A stretch of DNA of 64,000 nt from Spirochaetota bacterium (GCA_026398595.1 JAPLSO010000015.1:10584-74583), one strand, 5' to 3'. Shown: positions 17,417-26,628, counted from the first letter of the stretch. Numbers and translations: made by a program. The notes: generated by a model from the letters alone, not told the origin.

Positions 17417-18199
17417 CTAGATATCCAGAAACAGCGAGACGGGGCAGTGGTCGGAGCCGAGGACCCCGGCCTCGATCTCCGCCTCTACGAGGACGGGACG
17501 GAACCCGGGGTCGACGCAGTGATAGTCGAGCCTCCATCCCACGTTGTTGGCTCTGGCCTGCGGAACCCTGTAGGTCCACCAGGTGTAGCGGCCCGGTTCG
17601 GGGTGGAAGCAGCGAAAGCTGTCCAGGTAGCCTGCGGTCGTGAACTTGTCCATCCAGGCCCGCTCCTCGGGGAGGTAGCCTGGGTTTCCTTCGTTCTGGG
17701 CGGGGCGGGCGAGATCGATAGGTCTGTGGGCGATGTTGTAGTCCCCAGCGACGACAAGGTGCCTTCCCGCGGCGCGCAGCGAATCGCAGAGGGTGAGGAT
17801 GGCATCGCAGAAGCGGATTTTGTACTCGATGCGCGCGCCTCTGTCCTGGCTGTTGGGAAAGTAGGCCGAGACGAGGACGAAGTCGTCGAAATCGGCAATC
17901 ACGGTTCGGCCCTCGTCGTCGAATTCCCCGATGCCAAGACTCGTCACTGAACTCGGCTCGCGCTTGGAAAGGATGAGCGTTCCCGAATAGCCCCTGCGCT
18001 TGGCACTCGACCAAAAAGCGAAATAAGGCCGGCCGGCCGAGCCCTTGGGTTCCTTGAGTTCGGCCGGAAGCTGGTCGGGATGGGCCTTCGTTTCCTGGAC
18101 GCAAACAAAGTCGGCGTCCTCGGCGGCGAGCCAGTCCAGAAAACCCTTGCCGGCGCAGGACCGTATGCCATTGACGTTCCAGGACAGGAATTTCTTCAT
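17417..18199 (-). CDS. xth: Exodeoxyribonuclease III / AP endonuclease
   Basis: A 260-residue enzyme of the ExoIII/EEP fold that nicks DNA at abasic sites and trims 3' ends in base-excision repair. All expected motifs are present: SWNVNGIRS at 6-14, CVQETK near 33-38 (metal-binding Glu), YFPNSQ near 112, GDYNIAHRPIDLARP near 153-167, NNVGWRLDYHCVD near 220-232 and GSDHCPV near 249-255 with the catalytic Asp-His. Length and order match the family. Its start overlaps the stop of the small upstream gene (18196-18591) by four bases. Confidence 0.95.
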   Translation of the reverse strand: MKKFLSWNVNGIRSCAGKGFLDWLAAEDADFVCVQETKAHPDQLPAELKEPKGSAGRPYFAFWSSAKRRGYSGTLILSKREPSSVTSLGIGEFDDEGRTVIADFDDFVLVSAYFPNSQDRGARIEYKIRFCDAILTLCDSLRAAGRHLVVAGDYNIAHRPIDLARPAQNEGNPGYLPEERAWMDKFTTAGYLDSFRCFHPEPGRYTWWTYRVPQARANNVGWRLDYHCVDPGFRPVLVEAEIEAGVLGSDHCPVSLFLDI

Positions 18200-18591
18200 C
18201 GTCCTTCCTCCTGCCCCTCAGGCGGGTGTCTAGGTTCCAGGATGGAATCGATGAGGCCCTTTAAGGCCGGATCGAGGGCAGAATCTCCCGGATTTCCTTT
18301 GATTTCAATTTGGAAAATGCCGTCTTTGAAGACTATCGGCCCCTGATCTTCGAGGCTGGGCAGGGCCTCGTCCTCCTGAGAGAGATCGGATAGTGCTCTG
18401 CGGAAGCCGTCGATCTGGCCCTTGGGGATATAGCCGAAGAAGCCGGCCGCCCTCGACTCCCTTTGTGCCGGCGCGGAGTAGCGTCTGGCCGCGGGCGAAA
18501 AACCGAAGATTCCTTTCCCCTGATTTGGCATCATATCTATGGCTGACAAGATACTCCGAAACGATGTGGCATGCCAGACCTGGCGCGCCAT
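18196..18591 (-). CDS. Small hypothetical protein upstream of xth
   Basis: A frame of up to 131 residues overlapping the xth start by four bases (ATGA), the usual sign of co-translation. I do not recognise the product. Its likely core begins at an internal Met-Met (about residue 20) and includes a Gly/aromatic stretch (AAGFFGYIPKGQID) and an acidic beta-like segment (VFKDGIFQIEIKGNPG). It has no signal peptide or membrane span. The start is uncertain: no strong ribosome site is seen, and the 5' end lies close to the divergent gene at 18632. Coding status rests on the overlap and the amino-acid make-up. Confidence 0.5.
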   Translation of the reverse strand: MARQVWHATSFRSILSAIDMMPNQGKGIFGFSPAARRYSAPAQRESRAAGFFGYIPKGQIDGFRRALSDLSQEDEALPSLEDQGPIVFKDGIFQIEIKGNPGDSALDPALKGLIDSILEPRHPPEGQEEGR

Positions 18592-18596
18592 CCCGG

Positions 18597-18625
18597 TTCA
18601 CGTCGAGGGCTTTATCTGCTAGAGT
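18597..18625 (+). promoter_or_regulatory. Possible promoter of the HExxH outer-membrane-type gene
   Basis: TTCACG (18597-18602), 17 bases, TAGAGT (18620-18625), each a four-of-six match. The GTG start at 18632 would fall almost exactly at the predicted +1, so the message would be leaderless; alternatively the promoter or the start is wrong. Confidence 0.3.
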
Positions 18626-18631
18626 GAAGCC

Positions 18632-21436
18632 GTGTTCCATGGTCATTTTCGCCGACTCGAAGCGGTGGCGGGCGCCTTGCTCTTCTTCCTGGTCCTCAAC
18701 GCCCAGCCGGTCCGGGCGCAGAATATTGGAGGTCTTAAGACTCTGTCCAGGGTGGACACTGCCCATTTCTCCATCTATTTCCCAGCCAGCCTCGAGAACC
18801 AGGCGTTGCGGCTCTCGGGATTCGCCGACTCCGTACTCGCCGACCTCGTCGCCCTCATCGGCACCAACCTCCCCGCGAAACCCATACCCGTTCTGCTTTC
18901 GAACGTGGAGATCGACCTTAATGGTTATTTCAGCCCCTATCCCTCGAATAGAATCGTCATCTATCTCGCCGGAGCCTCAGGCTCCCTCGCCTCCCTGGGT
19001 GACGAGCTCGAGGAAGTATTCCTCCATGAACTTGTCCACGCCCTCAGCCTCAACATCCGCGGCCCTTTCTGGTCCTTCCTGTCCGCCCTCGCCGGAGACA
19101 TCGTTGCCCCGGCCGCATGGGTCGCCCCCGACAGCCTCATCGAGGGCACGGCCGTCTGGGCCGAGAGCCGGGACGGATCCCGAGGAAGGCTCAACGATCC
19201 CGCCGCCCTGGAATCCGTGTACGTAGACCTGGCTGCGGGGAAAAAACGGGGGCTCTGGTCGGTCTCGGGCCTCGCCGATTTCCCCGGCTCGGGGAACCTG
19301 GCCTACTACTATGGAGGCTTGTTCGCTGCCTTCGTCGAGGAGAGTTACGGGACAGGATCGGTCGGCAAGCTCTGGGCCGAGGCCGCCAAGGGCGAGCCTT
19401 TCTCGGGCTTCGATGGCAACCTCCTGGGCGGGGGCGTCGTCGCGAGGGCTTTAGGCAGACCAGCTTCGGCCGTCTGGGACGAATTCCTCACCTGGCTTTC
19501 GGCCGGAGCCGAGAAAACTCCGCCAGCCTCGGAAAGCCGGGGAAAACCCGAAGCCCTCGAGCTGAACACGCGCAAGACAGGGCCTTTTACCGCCGGCGGC
19601 GGCTTTTTCTACTATTATGACGGCGAGCGGAAGTCGGTTTTCTCCCTCGAACTCGGGAAGAATCGGCGTAAAAAGCTCTTCGACGCCGATTACCGTCTCG
19701 AGACGATGAAGGTCTCGGAGGACGGACTTTCCCTCCTTCTCGACTGGGCGAGGAAGGGCGCGGACGGCAGGACCAGAGCACTCGCCTACCGTTACGACCT
19801 CGCCTCGGGAAGCCTCACCCTTGCCGGGCCTCGGGACGAATTGCAGGCAGGCGAGGCTCGCGCAAATCTCCGGCCTGGGCAGACTATAAGGCTTCAGACC
19901 ACCCGGCCCCCCGATGCCTCGGGCTGGAGCTACGGCCTTGCGCCCCTGGGCTCCCAGCTCCTTCCCGCCCGCGTTTGGAAATCCGGGGAAGTATACCTCA
20001 TGGATGTCGAAAGTTTCACCTTCAGGTCCATAGCATCGGAACAAGGCGGCCCGCTGCTCGTTCTCTCTGCGGTCCCTAAAGGGGGCGTATCGAGACTCGC
20101 CGTCCTTGAGTCCCAAGGCGAGGCCTGGACTCTCAGGGTCCAAAAGAAGGCGCCTCTAGGCGGTGCCCGCGACGCGGTGATCTCGGACAGAGAGGTCTTC
20201 TACAGAAGCGCCCTGGGCGAAGGGGCATACGGAATCAGGAGCCTAAAGCTCGATCAGGATATCCTTGCCGAAGATTTTTCTCGGATCGACGGAACCTGGA
20301 TACCCCTTGAGACCTGGAGGAAGAAACAAGGCAGTACGAACCTCGACCCCGAGCCGAAGGCCCCCACGAAATCCTCGGCAGGTTTTCTTTTCCCCGAGGC
20401 CTTGACTTCGACTCGCTACCCCTGGGCCGATGGCGAAGCCATCGGCCTTGCAGCCGTGGGCATGGACCTGACAAACCGGCTTTCCTGGTCGGCCCGCGCG
20501 GGCTGGGACTATGTGAACGGTGTCCCTAAAGAGGCTCTCTCGATAGGGCTCGACATAGGCTCCCAGGCCTTCACTCTCGCCCTTTCGGATGAAGCAGCCA
20601 AATCGGCCACGACCTTGCAGACCGCGCGCCGCTCATCGGCTTTCCTGTCCCACACTGCTGACTTCGACTTCGTCCCCGAGCATTTCCGTCTTGGCCTGGC
20701 CGAGACGATCTGGGCATCGGGCCTGGACCCTGATTATTCCCTTGCCGAGTTTGCCGCGCCCAGCTATTTCTACCAGTCGCTGGGAGGCAGGCTGAGCCTG
20801 GCCTGGTCGACCATGAACTACCAGGCCTTTCCTCCCTACGATATCCAGGGTTTTTCGGCCAAGGCCGGGGCTGACTACGAGGTTGTCGCGGGTCAGACCC
20901 AAGGCTGGTCGATCTTTGGTTCGGCCATCGCCGCCACGGCCCGGCCCTCCTTGCGCTTTTGCCTCTATGGGGCCTTGTCGCCCGATGGATCCCTTGCCTT
21001 TCTCCCCTCAGGCAGGCTGCTCTCCCTTGGTTCGTCAGACATTGGATCGGCAGCCGCCCCGCCCTACCCCCTCTACAAGGAATATTTGAAGGTCGTCTCA
21101 TCTTCGACCTGGTACCTCTTTACCGAAGCGTCGGCCACTCTCTTCAACCTCGAACTCTGGGACAGGCTCGGGCCCCTGCGCCTTCCCCTCCTGCCCTCCA
21201 TCGGCCTGAGACGAATCGTCTTCAGGGGAGGCCTGAGAGCGGCCGCATTCGAGTCGGCGACCGCGGTCTTCCCCTCGTCGGCCTTCGCGAGGGCTGAGGT
21301 CGACGCGGCCCTCCTTGCGGGGATAGCGGCAGAAGCCCATATATACCTCATGGGTGAGGCTTCCTACGCCTTCGCCTCCTCGCTCTCAGGCGGGGGGGCC
21401 TTCCATTTCGATTTTGGCCTCGGGGCAAGCTACTGA
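18632..21436 (+). CDS. Secreted HExxH metallopeptidase-domain protein with probable outer-membrane barrel
   Basis: A 934-residue protein starting with GTG. Residues 1-29 form a signal peptide (AVAGALLFFLVLNAQPVRAQ). Residues 38-180 resemble peptidase MA-type gluzincins: HELVH at 132-136 supplies two zinc ligands and the base, and Glu171 in LIEGTAVWAE is the likely third ligand. The middle (about 320-600) is beta-rich, with repeated SVFSLELG/LLVLSAV-like strands suggestive of a propeller. The last 300 residues show alternating hydrophobic strands and end in Tyr, as outer-membrane barrels often do. It may be a surface protease or an assembly factor. It is followed directly (TGATG) by the DinG-like gene. 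Product family not firmly recognised. Confidence 0.6.
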   Translation: MFHGHFRRLEAVAGALLFFLVLNAQPVRAQNIGGLKTLSRVDTAHFSIYFPASLENQALRLSGFADSVLADLVALIGTNLPAKPIPVLLSNVEIDLNGYFSPYPSNRIVIYLAGASGSLASLGDELEEVFLHELVHALSLNIRGPFWSFLSALAGDIVAPAAWVAPDSLIEGTAVWAESRDGSRGRLNDPAALESVYVDLAAGKKRGLWSVSGLADFPGSGNLAYYYGGLFAAFVEESYGTGSVGKLWAEAAKGEPFSGFDGNLLGGGVVARALGRPASAVWDEFLTWLSAGAEKTPPASESRGKPEALELNTRKTGPFTAGGGFFYYYDGERKSVFSLELGKNRRKKLFDADYRLETMKVSEDGLSLLLDWARKGADGRTRALAYRYDLASGSLTLAGPRDELQAGEARANLRPGQTIRLQTTRPPDASGWSYGLAPLGSQLLPARVWKSGEVYLMDVESFTFRSIASEQGGPLLVLSAVPKGGVSRLAVLESQGEAWTLRVQKKAPLGGARDAVISDREVFYRSALGEGAYGIRSLKLDQDILAEDFSRIDGTWIPLETWRKKQGSTNLDPEPKAPTKSSAGFLFPEALTSTRYPWADGEAIGLAAVGMDLTNRLSWSARAGWDYVNGVPKEALSIGLDIGSQAFTLALSDEAAKSATTLQTARRSSAFLSHTADFDFVPEHFRLGLAETIWASGLDPDYSLAEFAAPSYFYQSLGGRLSLAWSTMNYQAFPPYDIQGFSAKAGADYEVVAGQTQGWSIFGSAIAATARPSLRFCLYGALSPDGSLAFLPSGRLLSLGSSDIGSAAAPPYPLYKEYLKVVSSSTWYLFTEASATLFNLELWDRLGPLRLPLLPSIGLRRIVFRGGLRAAAFESATAVFPSSAFARAEVDAALLAGIAAEAHIYLMGEASYAFASSLSGGGAFHFDFGLGASY

Positions 21437-23898
21437 TGGTCACGTGGGAATCCTCGGGCCAGGCCGCCGCCTCGCGTCTCGGCGCCAAGGCCAGGGAGGA
21501 ACTACGGAAAGCCATCGCGCTCAACCGGAACAGGGAGGTTTTTGCCGTAGGCAGCCTGGACGGTTCAGGTCTCGTCTCCGAGATCGAGATCGTAGCCCGC
21601 GGCACCGAGGATAAAGTTCCCGCCCTTGAAGCCTACTTCGAGAAGGGCGGAATCCTCATCCACAACCACCCTTCGGGATTCCTCCATCCCTCCGAAGCCG
21701 ATGTGGATATAGCGGCCGAGGCTGGAAGCTACGGCGTGGGCTCCTACATCGTCGACAACGAGGTGGAGGAAGTCTACATCGTCGCCGAGCCGGCGCGGAG
21801 GAAAGCCATCCGGACCCTGGACGAGGAAGGCCTCGCCGGGGCCCTGGACGCCGGGGGCAAGCTCTCGGAAAAGCTGGACTCCTTCGAGCCCCGCCCCTCA
21901 CAGATTGCCATGGCCCGCGACGTTGCCGGCCTTTTCAATCGAGGCGGGATCCTGGCCGCCGAGGCGGGCACGGGCGTGGGCAAGTCCTTTGCCTACCTCG
22001 TACCCGCCCTAGCCTGGGCACAGGGCAACGAGGAGAGGGTGATCGTATCGACGGCCACGATCAACCTCCAGGATCAGCTCTTCTCCAAGGACATACCCCT
22101 CGTCTCTTCGGCTTTCAAGCGTAAGCTCAAGGCCGTCCTCGTCAAGGGAAGGTCGAACTATCTTTGCAAGCGGAGGCTGGCCGAGGCTATCGAGGAGGAA
22201 GGACTTCTCGTGGACGAGGAGAGTCCCCTTTCAAGACTCCTCGCCTGGGATAAGGCCGGGGGCTCGGGCGACAGGGCCGAGCTCTCCTTTCGGGTCGACG
22301 ACGCCTCCTGGGCCAAGGTCTGCTCCGAGGCCGATTCCTGTCTCTCCCTGCGCTGTCCCCAGCGTGAGGCCTGCCACGTAATCGCGGTGCGCAGAAACGC
22401 CGCGGACGCTCAGGTCATTGTCGTCAACCATCACCTCCTCTTCGCGGATATTGCGGCGCGGCGCAAGGCGGCTGGGCTGGAACAGACATCGATTCTCCCC
22501 GCCTATTCGGCCCTCATTTTGGACGAGGCCCACGTCATAGAATCGAGCGCGACGAGTCTTTTCACGGAGAGCCTCACCCGTCCATCCCTCCTAAAGAAAC
22601 TTTCAAGGCTCTGGAGACGAACGAGGGGAGGTCAGTTTGGTGTCTTCGCCAAGCTCGCCGCGCTTCCCGGCTCGACCCAGGATTGGACCGATGGTTTGGA
22701 TGAAGAGGTCAGGATCGTCCAATCGACCTTCGCCGAACTTGAAGCCGGCGCGCTGCGCCTGATAGGGACGGAAGGTTCGCTGAGGCTAACGACTGCCCTC
22801 GCCGATACGGTTCAAGCCTTCCGCGAACCGGCGGGAAGACTCCAGCGGGCCCTCTTGGCCCTGACGAAACGGGCCGCCGACTGCATAGCCTCCCTGCCCG
22901 ATTCCGTTCTCCAGGAGCCTTCCGTCTACGAGACGCGAATAGCCTCGCGGAGTCTCGGGGAGGCAGCCGATCTCATCGCCCGGCTCAAGGACTTCGAATC
23001 GGACCTCGCGACCGTCTATTGGCTCGAAAAGACGCGTAGTTCACAGCGGGAAATCTTCGTATCCTTCAATGCCACTCCTCTCGAGGTGGCCGGTCTTCTC
23101 CAAAAATCGGTTTTCGAAAAGGTCAGGACCGTGGTCTGCACATCGGCGACCCTCGCCGTGGGGGGTTCCTTCGACTTCTGGATGAAGCGGGTAGGTATAG
23201 ACAAGGGAAGGGAGGACGTCGAGACCAAGTCCTATCCATCGCCCTTCCCCTTCTCCACGAACGCCCTCCTCGCAATCGACCCAGAAGCCCCCCACCCCCA
23301 GAAGGCCAAGGAACGATACAAGGAGTACCTTGGAGGAGCTGTCCTCGATCTCCTTATGGCATCGCGGGGAAGGGCTCTCGTCCTCTTCACCAGCTACGAT
23401 CTCCTCGGTCACTGCTACGAGGTGGCCAAGCCTGCCCTCGAAAAGCAAGGCATCACCTGCCTGAGGCAGGGAATGGACGACAGAAGCAGGCTCCTTACCT
23501 TGTTCCGGAACGATATCTCGAGCGTCCTTTTCGCCACGGACTCCTTCTGGGAGGGGGTGGACGCCCCGGGCGAGACCCTCTCCATGGTCGTGATCGCCAA
23601 ACTGCCCTTCAAGGTACCTTCCGACCCCATCCAGCAGGCCAGGGCCGAAGCGGTCGAAGCCAGGGGAGGAAACGCCTTCGTCGAAATCAGCGTGCCCGAG
23701 GCCATCATCAAGTTCAAGCAGGGCTTCGGAAGGCTCATACGGCATTCGGAGGACAGGGGCGTCGCTGTAGTCCTCGACCAGCGTCTCGCCTCATCGAGCT
23801 ACGGTTCTCTCTTCATCGAAAGCCTTCCGCACTGCAGACTCCTTGTCGACTCTTTATCGATAATCGAAAAGGAAGTGAAGCATTTTCTGGACGACTGA
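21436..23898 (+). CDS. DinG-type DNA helicase with N-terminal JAB/RadC-like domain
   Basis: An 820-residue fusion. Residues about 20-125 form a JAB (RadC/Mov34-type) metalloenzyme domain with the complete JAMM set: Glu34, His76 and His78 in HNHPSG, and Ser86 with Asp89 in HPSEADVD. From about 150 it is a superfamily 2 helicase of the DinG/XPD type: Walker A in AEAGTGVGKS near 177, DEAH near 362, and a cysteine cluster near 294-315 (CSEADSCLSLRCPQREAC) that would hold the iron-sulfur cluster. The C-terminal motifs SFWEGVDAPG and GFGRLIRH are intact. DinG unwinds R-loops and forked DNA; the JAB domain may cut a protein or nucleic-acid partner. It overlaps the preceding stop by one base. Confidence 0.88.
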   Translation: MVTWESSGQAAASRLGAKAREELRKAIALNRNREVFAVGSLDGSGLVSEIEIVARGTEDKVPALEAYFEKGGILIHNHPSGFLHPSEADVDIAAEAGSYGVGSYIVDNEVEEVYIVAEPARRKAIRTLDEEGLAGALDAGGKLSEKLDSFEPRPSQIAMARDVAGLFNRGGILAAEAGTGVGKSFAYLVPALAWAQGNEERVIVSTATINLQDQLFSKDIPLVSSAFKRKLKAVLVKGRSNYLCKRRLAEAIEEEGLLVDEESPLSRLLAWDKAGGSGDRAELSFRVDDASWAKVCSEADSCLSLRCPQREACHVIAVRRNAADAQVIVVNHHLLFADIAARRKAAGLEQTSILPAYSALILDEAHVIESSATSLFTESLTRPSLLKKLSRLWRRTRGGQFGVFAKLAALPGSTQDWTDGLDEEVRIVQSTFAELEAGALRLIGTEGSLRLTTALADTVQAFREPAGRLQRALLALTKRAADCIASLPDSVLQEPSVYETRIASRSLGEAADLIARLKDFESDLATVYWLEKTRSSQREIFVSFNATPLEVAGLLQKSVFEKVRTVVCTSATLAVGGSFDFWMKRVGIDKGREDVETKSYPSPFPFSTNALLAIDPEAPHPQKAKERYKEYLGGAVLDLLMASRGRALVLFTSYDLLGHCYEVAKPALEKQGITCLRQGMDDRSRLLTLFRNDISSVLFATDSFWEGVDAPGETLSMVVIAKLPFKVPSDPIQQARAEAVEARGGNAFVEISVPEAIIKFKQGFGRLIRHSEDRGVAVVLDQRLASSSYGSLFIESLPHCRLLVDSLSIIEKEVKHFLDD

Positions 23899-23934
23899 GC
23901 AGGAAAGCTGGTACAATGCTCCGCGAGGTCCCGC

Positions 23935-25154
23935 ATGCACAGAAATCTGCCTTTCGTCTTTCCCCTGAGCAACCCCGTTCGCAACTACGCCTGGGGAAGT
24001 TACGACGGCCTTTCCAGGTACACAGGCATTGCCCAAGACAGGGACAAACCCATGGCCGAATACTGGATGGGCGCTCATCCCGACGATCCTTCCCTCCTTA
24101 TTCTTCCTGACGGGGAAAAGCTGACCCTGGACAAATACATAGCCGAGCAGCCGGTGAGGGCCCTCGGCGACGAGGTCTTCTCCTCCTTCGGCGAATTGCC
24201 CTTCCTCTTTAAGGTCCTCTCAGCCTCGATGCCCCTCTCCATCCAGGTCCACCCGGATAAAGCCAAGGCCGAGGCCGGTTTTGCCAGGGAAGAAACTCTG
24301 GGTATTGGGAGATCCCAGCCCGAACGCGATTACAAGGACAGAAACCACAAGCCTGAACTCGCCCTCGCCCTCTCCGACTTTTCGGCCCTCTGCGGATTCA
24401 GGGAAGCCCGGGAGATCGAGGAGCTTCTGGGGCCCGAACTTTCCGCTTTTTTCTCCTTTTCGGCCGAGCAGGGAGAAGCCTCGCTGAGAGCCCTCATCGA
24501 CAAAGCCTTTCGGCTCAGGGAAAAAGAGAAGCTCTCCCTCGAACGTCTGCTCGAAGGCAGGGCTCGAGCCCTCGCGGGAAGCGCGGACGCTAACGAGAGG
24601 CTCGCGGGCGAGACCGTCCTCCTCTGCAGCGCTCATTATCCCCACGACCCGGGCGCCCTCTCCCCCCTCTTCCTCCAGGTCCTGAACCTGAAGCCTGGCC
24701 AGGCTATCTATGTCCCGGCGGGAGTCATGCACGCCTACCTCCTCGGGACGATCCTGTCATACGCGGCGGTCTCACCCAGAAACACATCGACGTCGACGAA
24801 CTCCTGGACATTCTGGATTTTCAGGCCGCGCCAAGCCTCGTCGAAGCCAGTCAAGGAATTGAAGTCGGAGTCTCGAACTGGGAAAGTCCAGCCGAGGAAT
24901 TCTCGCTTTCACGCATAGACCTCGAGGCTGGCCATCCCCTTGCCATGAGGCCACAGGGCCCCGAGATTCTCCTCTGCACCGAAGGCGCGGGGCTGATTGC
25001 GCGCGCCGAAGGCGGTGGAAGTTCCTCAGGTACATGGCGGCTCGCCCGCGGTGATTCGGCCTTCGTCTCGGCGGCATGCGGTCCCTACAGCCTCTCGGGT
25101 TCGGGCAGGATATACCTGGCCCAAAGCGGACTGGGCGCGAAGGCTGGATCGTGA
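23935..25154 (+). pseudogene. manA: Mannose-6-phosphate isomerase (type I), frameshifted by an internal deletion
   Basis: Interconverts mannose 6-phosphate and fructose 6-phosphate using zinc. The first 265 residues are normal: NPVRNYAWGSYDGL, QVHPDKAKAEAGF, HKPELALAL and PAGVMHAYLLGT. At 24748-24755 the frame breaks: the segment that normally follows (GIE-x-M-x-x-SDN) is absent, and VIRGGLTQKHIDVDELLDIL continues in another frame to TGA at 25152-25154. The upstream frame would instead run to 24918 with an unrelated tail. About ten to eleven residues plus the frame are lost near the active site. So it is a pseudogene or an assembly error. GAGGT precedes the ATG by six bases. Confidence 0.85.
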
Positions 25155-25618
25155 CGATCTGGGTGGACGGGGACTCCCTGCCCCGTGACCTGCGGATACT
25201 CCTCCTCAGGCGGCAGGGAAAGGAACTCTCGCCCGGCAAAAAAATCACCCTGCGATTTGTCTCGGTGAGGCCCCTCCCGGACATCCCCGATGAGCTCGCC
25301 CTCCAGGTCGAATCGGGGCCGGACGCGGCGGACGATGTCATTCTCGCAGCCGCCGTCCCAGGCGACCTCATCGTGACGAGGGATATTCCCTTGGCGGAAC
25401 GTGTCGTCTCCAAGGGCCTCGCCTGCATCAACGACAGAGGTGGCGTCTTCACCAAAACCGCTGTTTCCGAACGTCTTTCCCTGCGCGACGCGGCGGCCGA
25501 ATTGCGGCTTTTGGGACTGGCTCCCGTTTCGCCCAAGGGCAGTTCCAGGACTGCGCGGGACGTGAAGCGCTTCGCCGATGCCTTGGACAGGACCTTGGCT
25601 GGTTTGAGGAAGAACTGA
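25151..25618 (+). CDS. YaiI/YqxD family protein (UPF0178)
   Basis: A 155-residue protein starting with GTG at 25151, which overlaps the manA stop as GTGA. The family core is visible throughout: TIWVDGDSLPRDLRILLLRR at the start, ADDVILAAAVPGDLIVTRDIPLA near 82-105, and the end of the domain near FADALDR. It resembles PIN-like nucleases, with conserved aspartates (WVDGD, GPDAADD, VTRDIPLA), but no activity has been established for the family. It is the last gene of the plus-strand run that starts at 18.6 kb. Longer upstream starts would overlap manA extensively and are unlikely. Confidence 0.88.
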   Translation: MTIWVDGDSLPRDLRILLLRRQGKELSPGKKITLRFVSVRPLPDIPDELALQVESGPDAADDVILAAAVPGDLIVTRDIPLAERVVSKGLACINDRGGVFTKTAVSERLSLRDAAAELRLLGLAPVSPKGSSRTARDVKRFADALDRTLAGLRKN

Positions 25619-25650
25619 AGAGACTATCGCCCTAGGGGGCGGCGGTAGGT

Positions 25651-26601
25651 CTAAGGGCTCTGCGCCGTCTGGCTTTCCTGATCGGCGGCTGGGCTTTCCT
25701 GATCGGCGGCTGGGCTCTCCTGATCGGCGGCTGGGCTTGCCTGATCGGCGGCTGGGCTTGCCTGATTGGCAGCCTGGACCTCCTCGGGGAGATCGACTCC
25801 GGGCTCCACGGAAGGTGGCGGCGCCTCGTCGATCGGCCCGTCAGGGGGTTCGATCGCAGGGGCGACGAATCTCCGCACCAGGTAGGAGTACCTTTCCCTC
25901 AGAATGCCGGACTTGCTCAAGGTAGCGGGATTGTACTTGATCGGCGAGGAGAGAAGGGCGATGAGCCTGGCGGCCTGGTCGCGGTCCAGCGAGGATACGC
26001 TGGTCTTATAGTAGTTCCTGGCGGCCGCCTCCATCCCGAATATCCCTTTCCCCCACTCGGCGTAACCGAAATACAGCTCCAAGATCCTGTCTTTGGATAA
26101 AAAAAGTTCGAGCTCGAGGGCCGTGATGACCTCGAAATATTTCCTGACATAGCTTTTCTCGGGGACGAGGAAGAGCGTCCTCGCCACTTGCATGGTGAGG
26201 GTCGAGCCCCCGTACAAGGGCTTGCCAACCTTGGCGTTTATCTCCCTCGCCCGCTTGAAGGCCTCCATCTCGATGCCATGATGCTGGTAGAAATTGCCAT
26301 CCTCGACGCTGATCAGCATCCATTTTATATATGCAGGCACTTTCTTGAGAGGCAGGGGAATGGGCTTCTGCAGTTTCCATCCGTAGCCGATCGCCCTGTA
26401 GGGCATGAGGATGGTAAAGGGCGGATTCACGAATTTATAAGAAAAGATGAAAACCGAAGTCAGCACGATGTAGACGATATGGACGATGACGATAGCCTTG
26501 AGGCTCAAGAGAAGTACACGCTTGAGGGACAGGCGGGCCTTGGGTTCCTCGGAGTTCACGTTCCTGAGTATATCGAAGCGACGGGGAGGCCGTACAGCCA
26601 C
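25651..26601 (-). CDS. mtgA: Monofunctional biosynthetic peptidoglycan transglycosylase
   Basis: A 316-residue GT51 enzyme that polymerises lipid II glycan strands at the outer face of the inner membrane. A cytoplasmic stretch of about 28 residues precedes one transmembrane helix (about 29-55). The GT51 domain follows with its signature ISVEDGNFYQHHGIE near 97-111 (catalytic Glu), GGSTLTMQVARTLFL near 130-144 and the second Glu near 165-170. From residue 260 the tail is disordered and repetitive: four to five copies of ADQ(E/A)SPA, encoded by a 21-base tandem repeat. The GTG start has GAGG about six bases before it. It follows vorC by 61 bases that hold a 12-base repeat. Confidence 0.92.
   Translation of the reverse strand: MAVRPPRRFDILRNVNSEEPKARLSLKRVLLLSLKAIVIVHIVYIVLTSVFIFSYKFVNPPFTILMPYRAIGYGWKLQKPIPLPLKKVPAYIKWMLISVEDGNFYQHHGIEMEAFKRAREINAKVGKPLYGGSTLTMQVARTLFLVPEKSYVRKYFEVITALELELFLSKDRILELYFGYAEWGKGIFGMEAAARNYYKTSVSSLDRDQAARLIALLSSPIKYNPATLSKSGILRERYSYLVRRFVAPAIEPPDGPIDEAPPPSVEPGVDLPEEVQAANQASPAADQASPAADQESPAADQESPAADQESQTAQSP
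25671..25775. repeat. 21-bp tandem repeat in the 3' end of mtgA
   Basis: Five consecutive 21-base units starting at 25671, 25692, 25713, 25734 and 25755. The first four are nearly identical (GGCTTTCCTGATCGGCGGCT plus G); the last is degenerate. They encode the SPAADQE tail of MtgA in frame, so copy number can change without breaking the gene. Confidence 0.9.
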
Positions 26602-26628
26602 GGTATCCTCGCCTCGAAAATCCGCCTG

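Noticed and set aside
16812-18104. One long frame covering the rhomboid and most of xth
   Set aside because: The upstream two thirds are out of frame with ExoIII; the rhomboid has its own GGAGG and ATG at 17375.
18305-18766. A 153-residue minus-strand frame overlapping the xth upstream gene
   Set aside because: It overlaps the divergent outer-membrane gene start and lacks the four-base coupling to xth that the other frame has.
25671-25775. CRISPR-like array
   Set aside because: Units are contiguous 21-mers without spacers and encode an in-frame protein tail.
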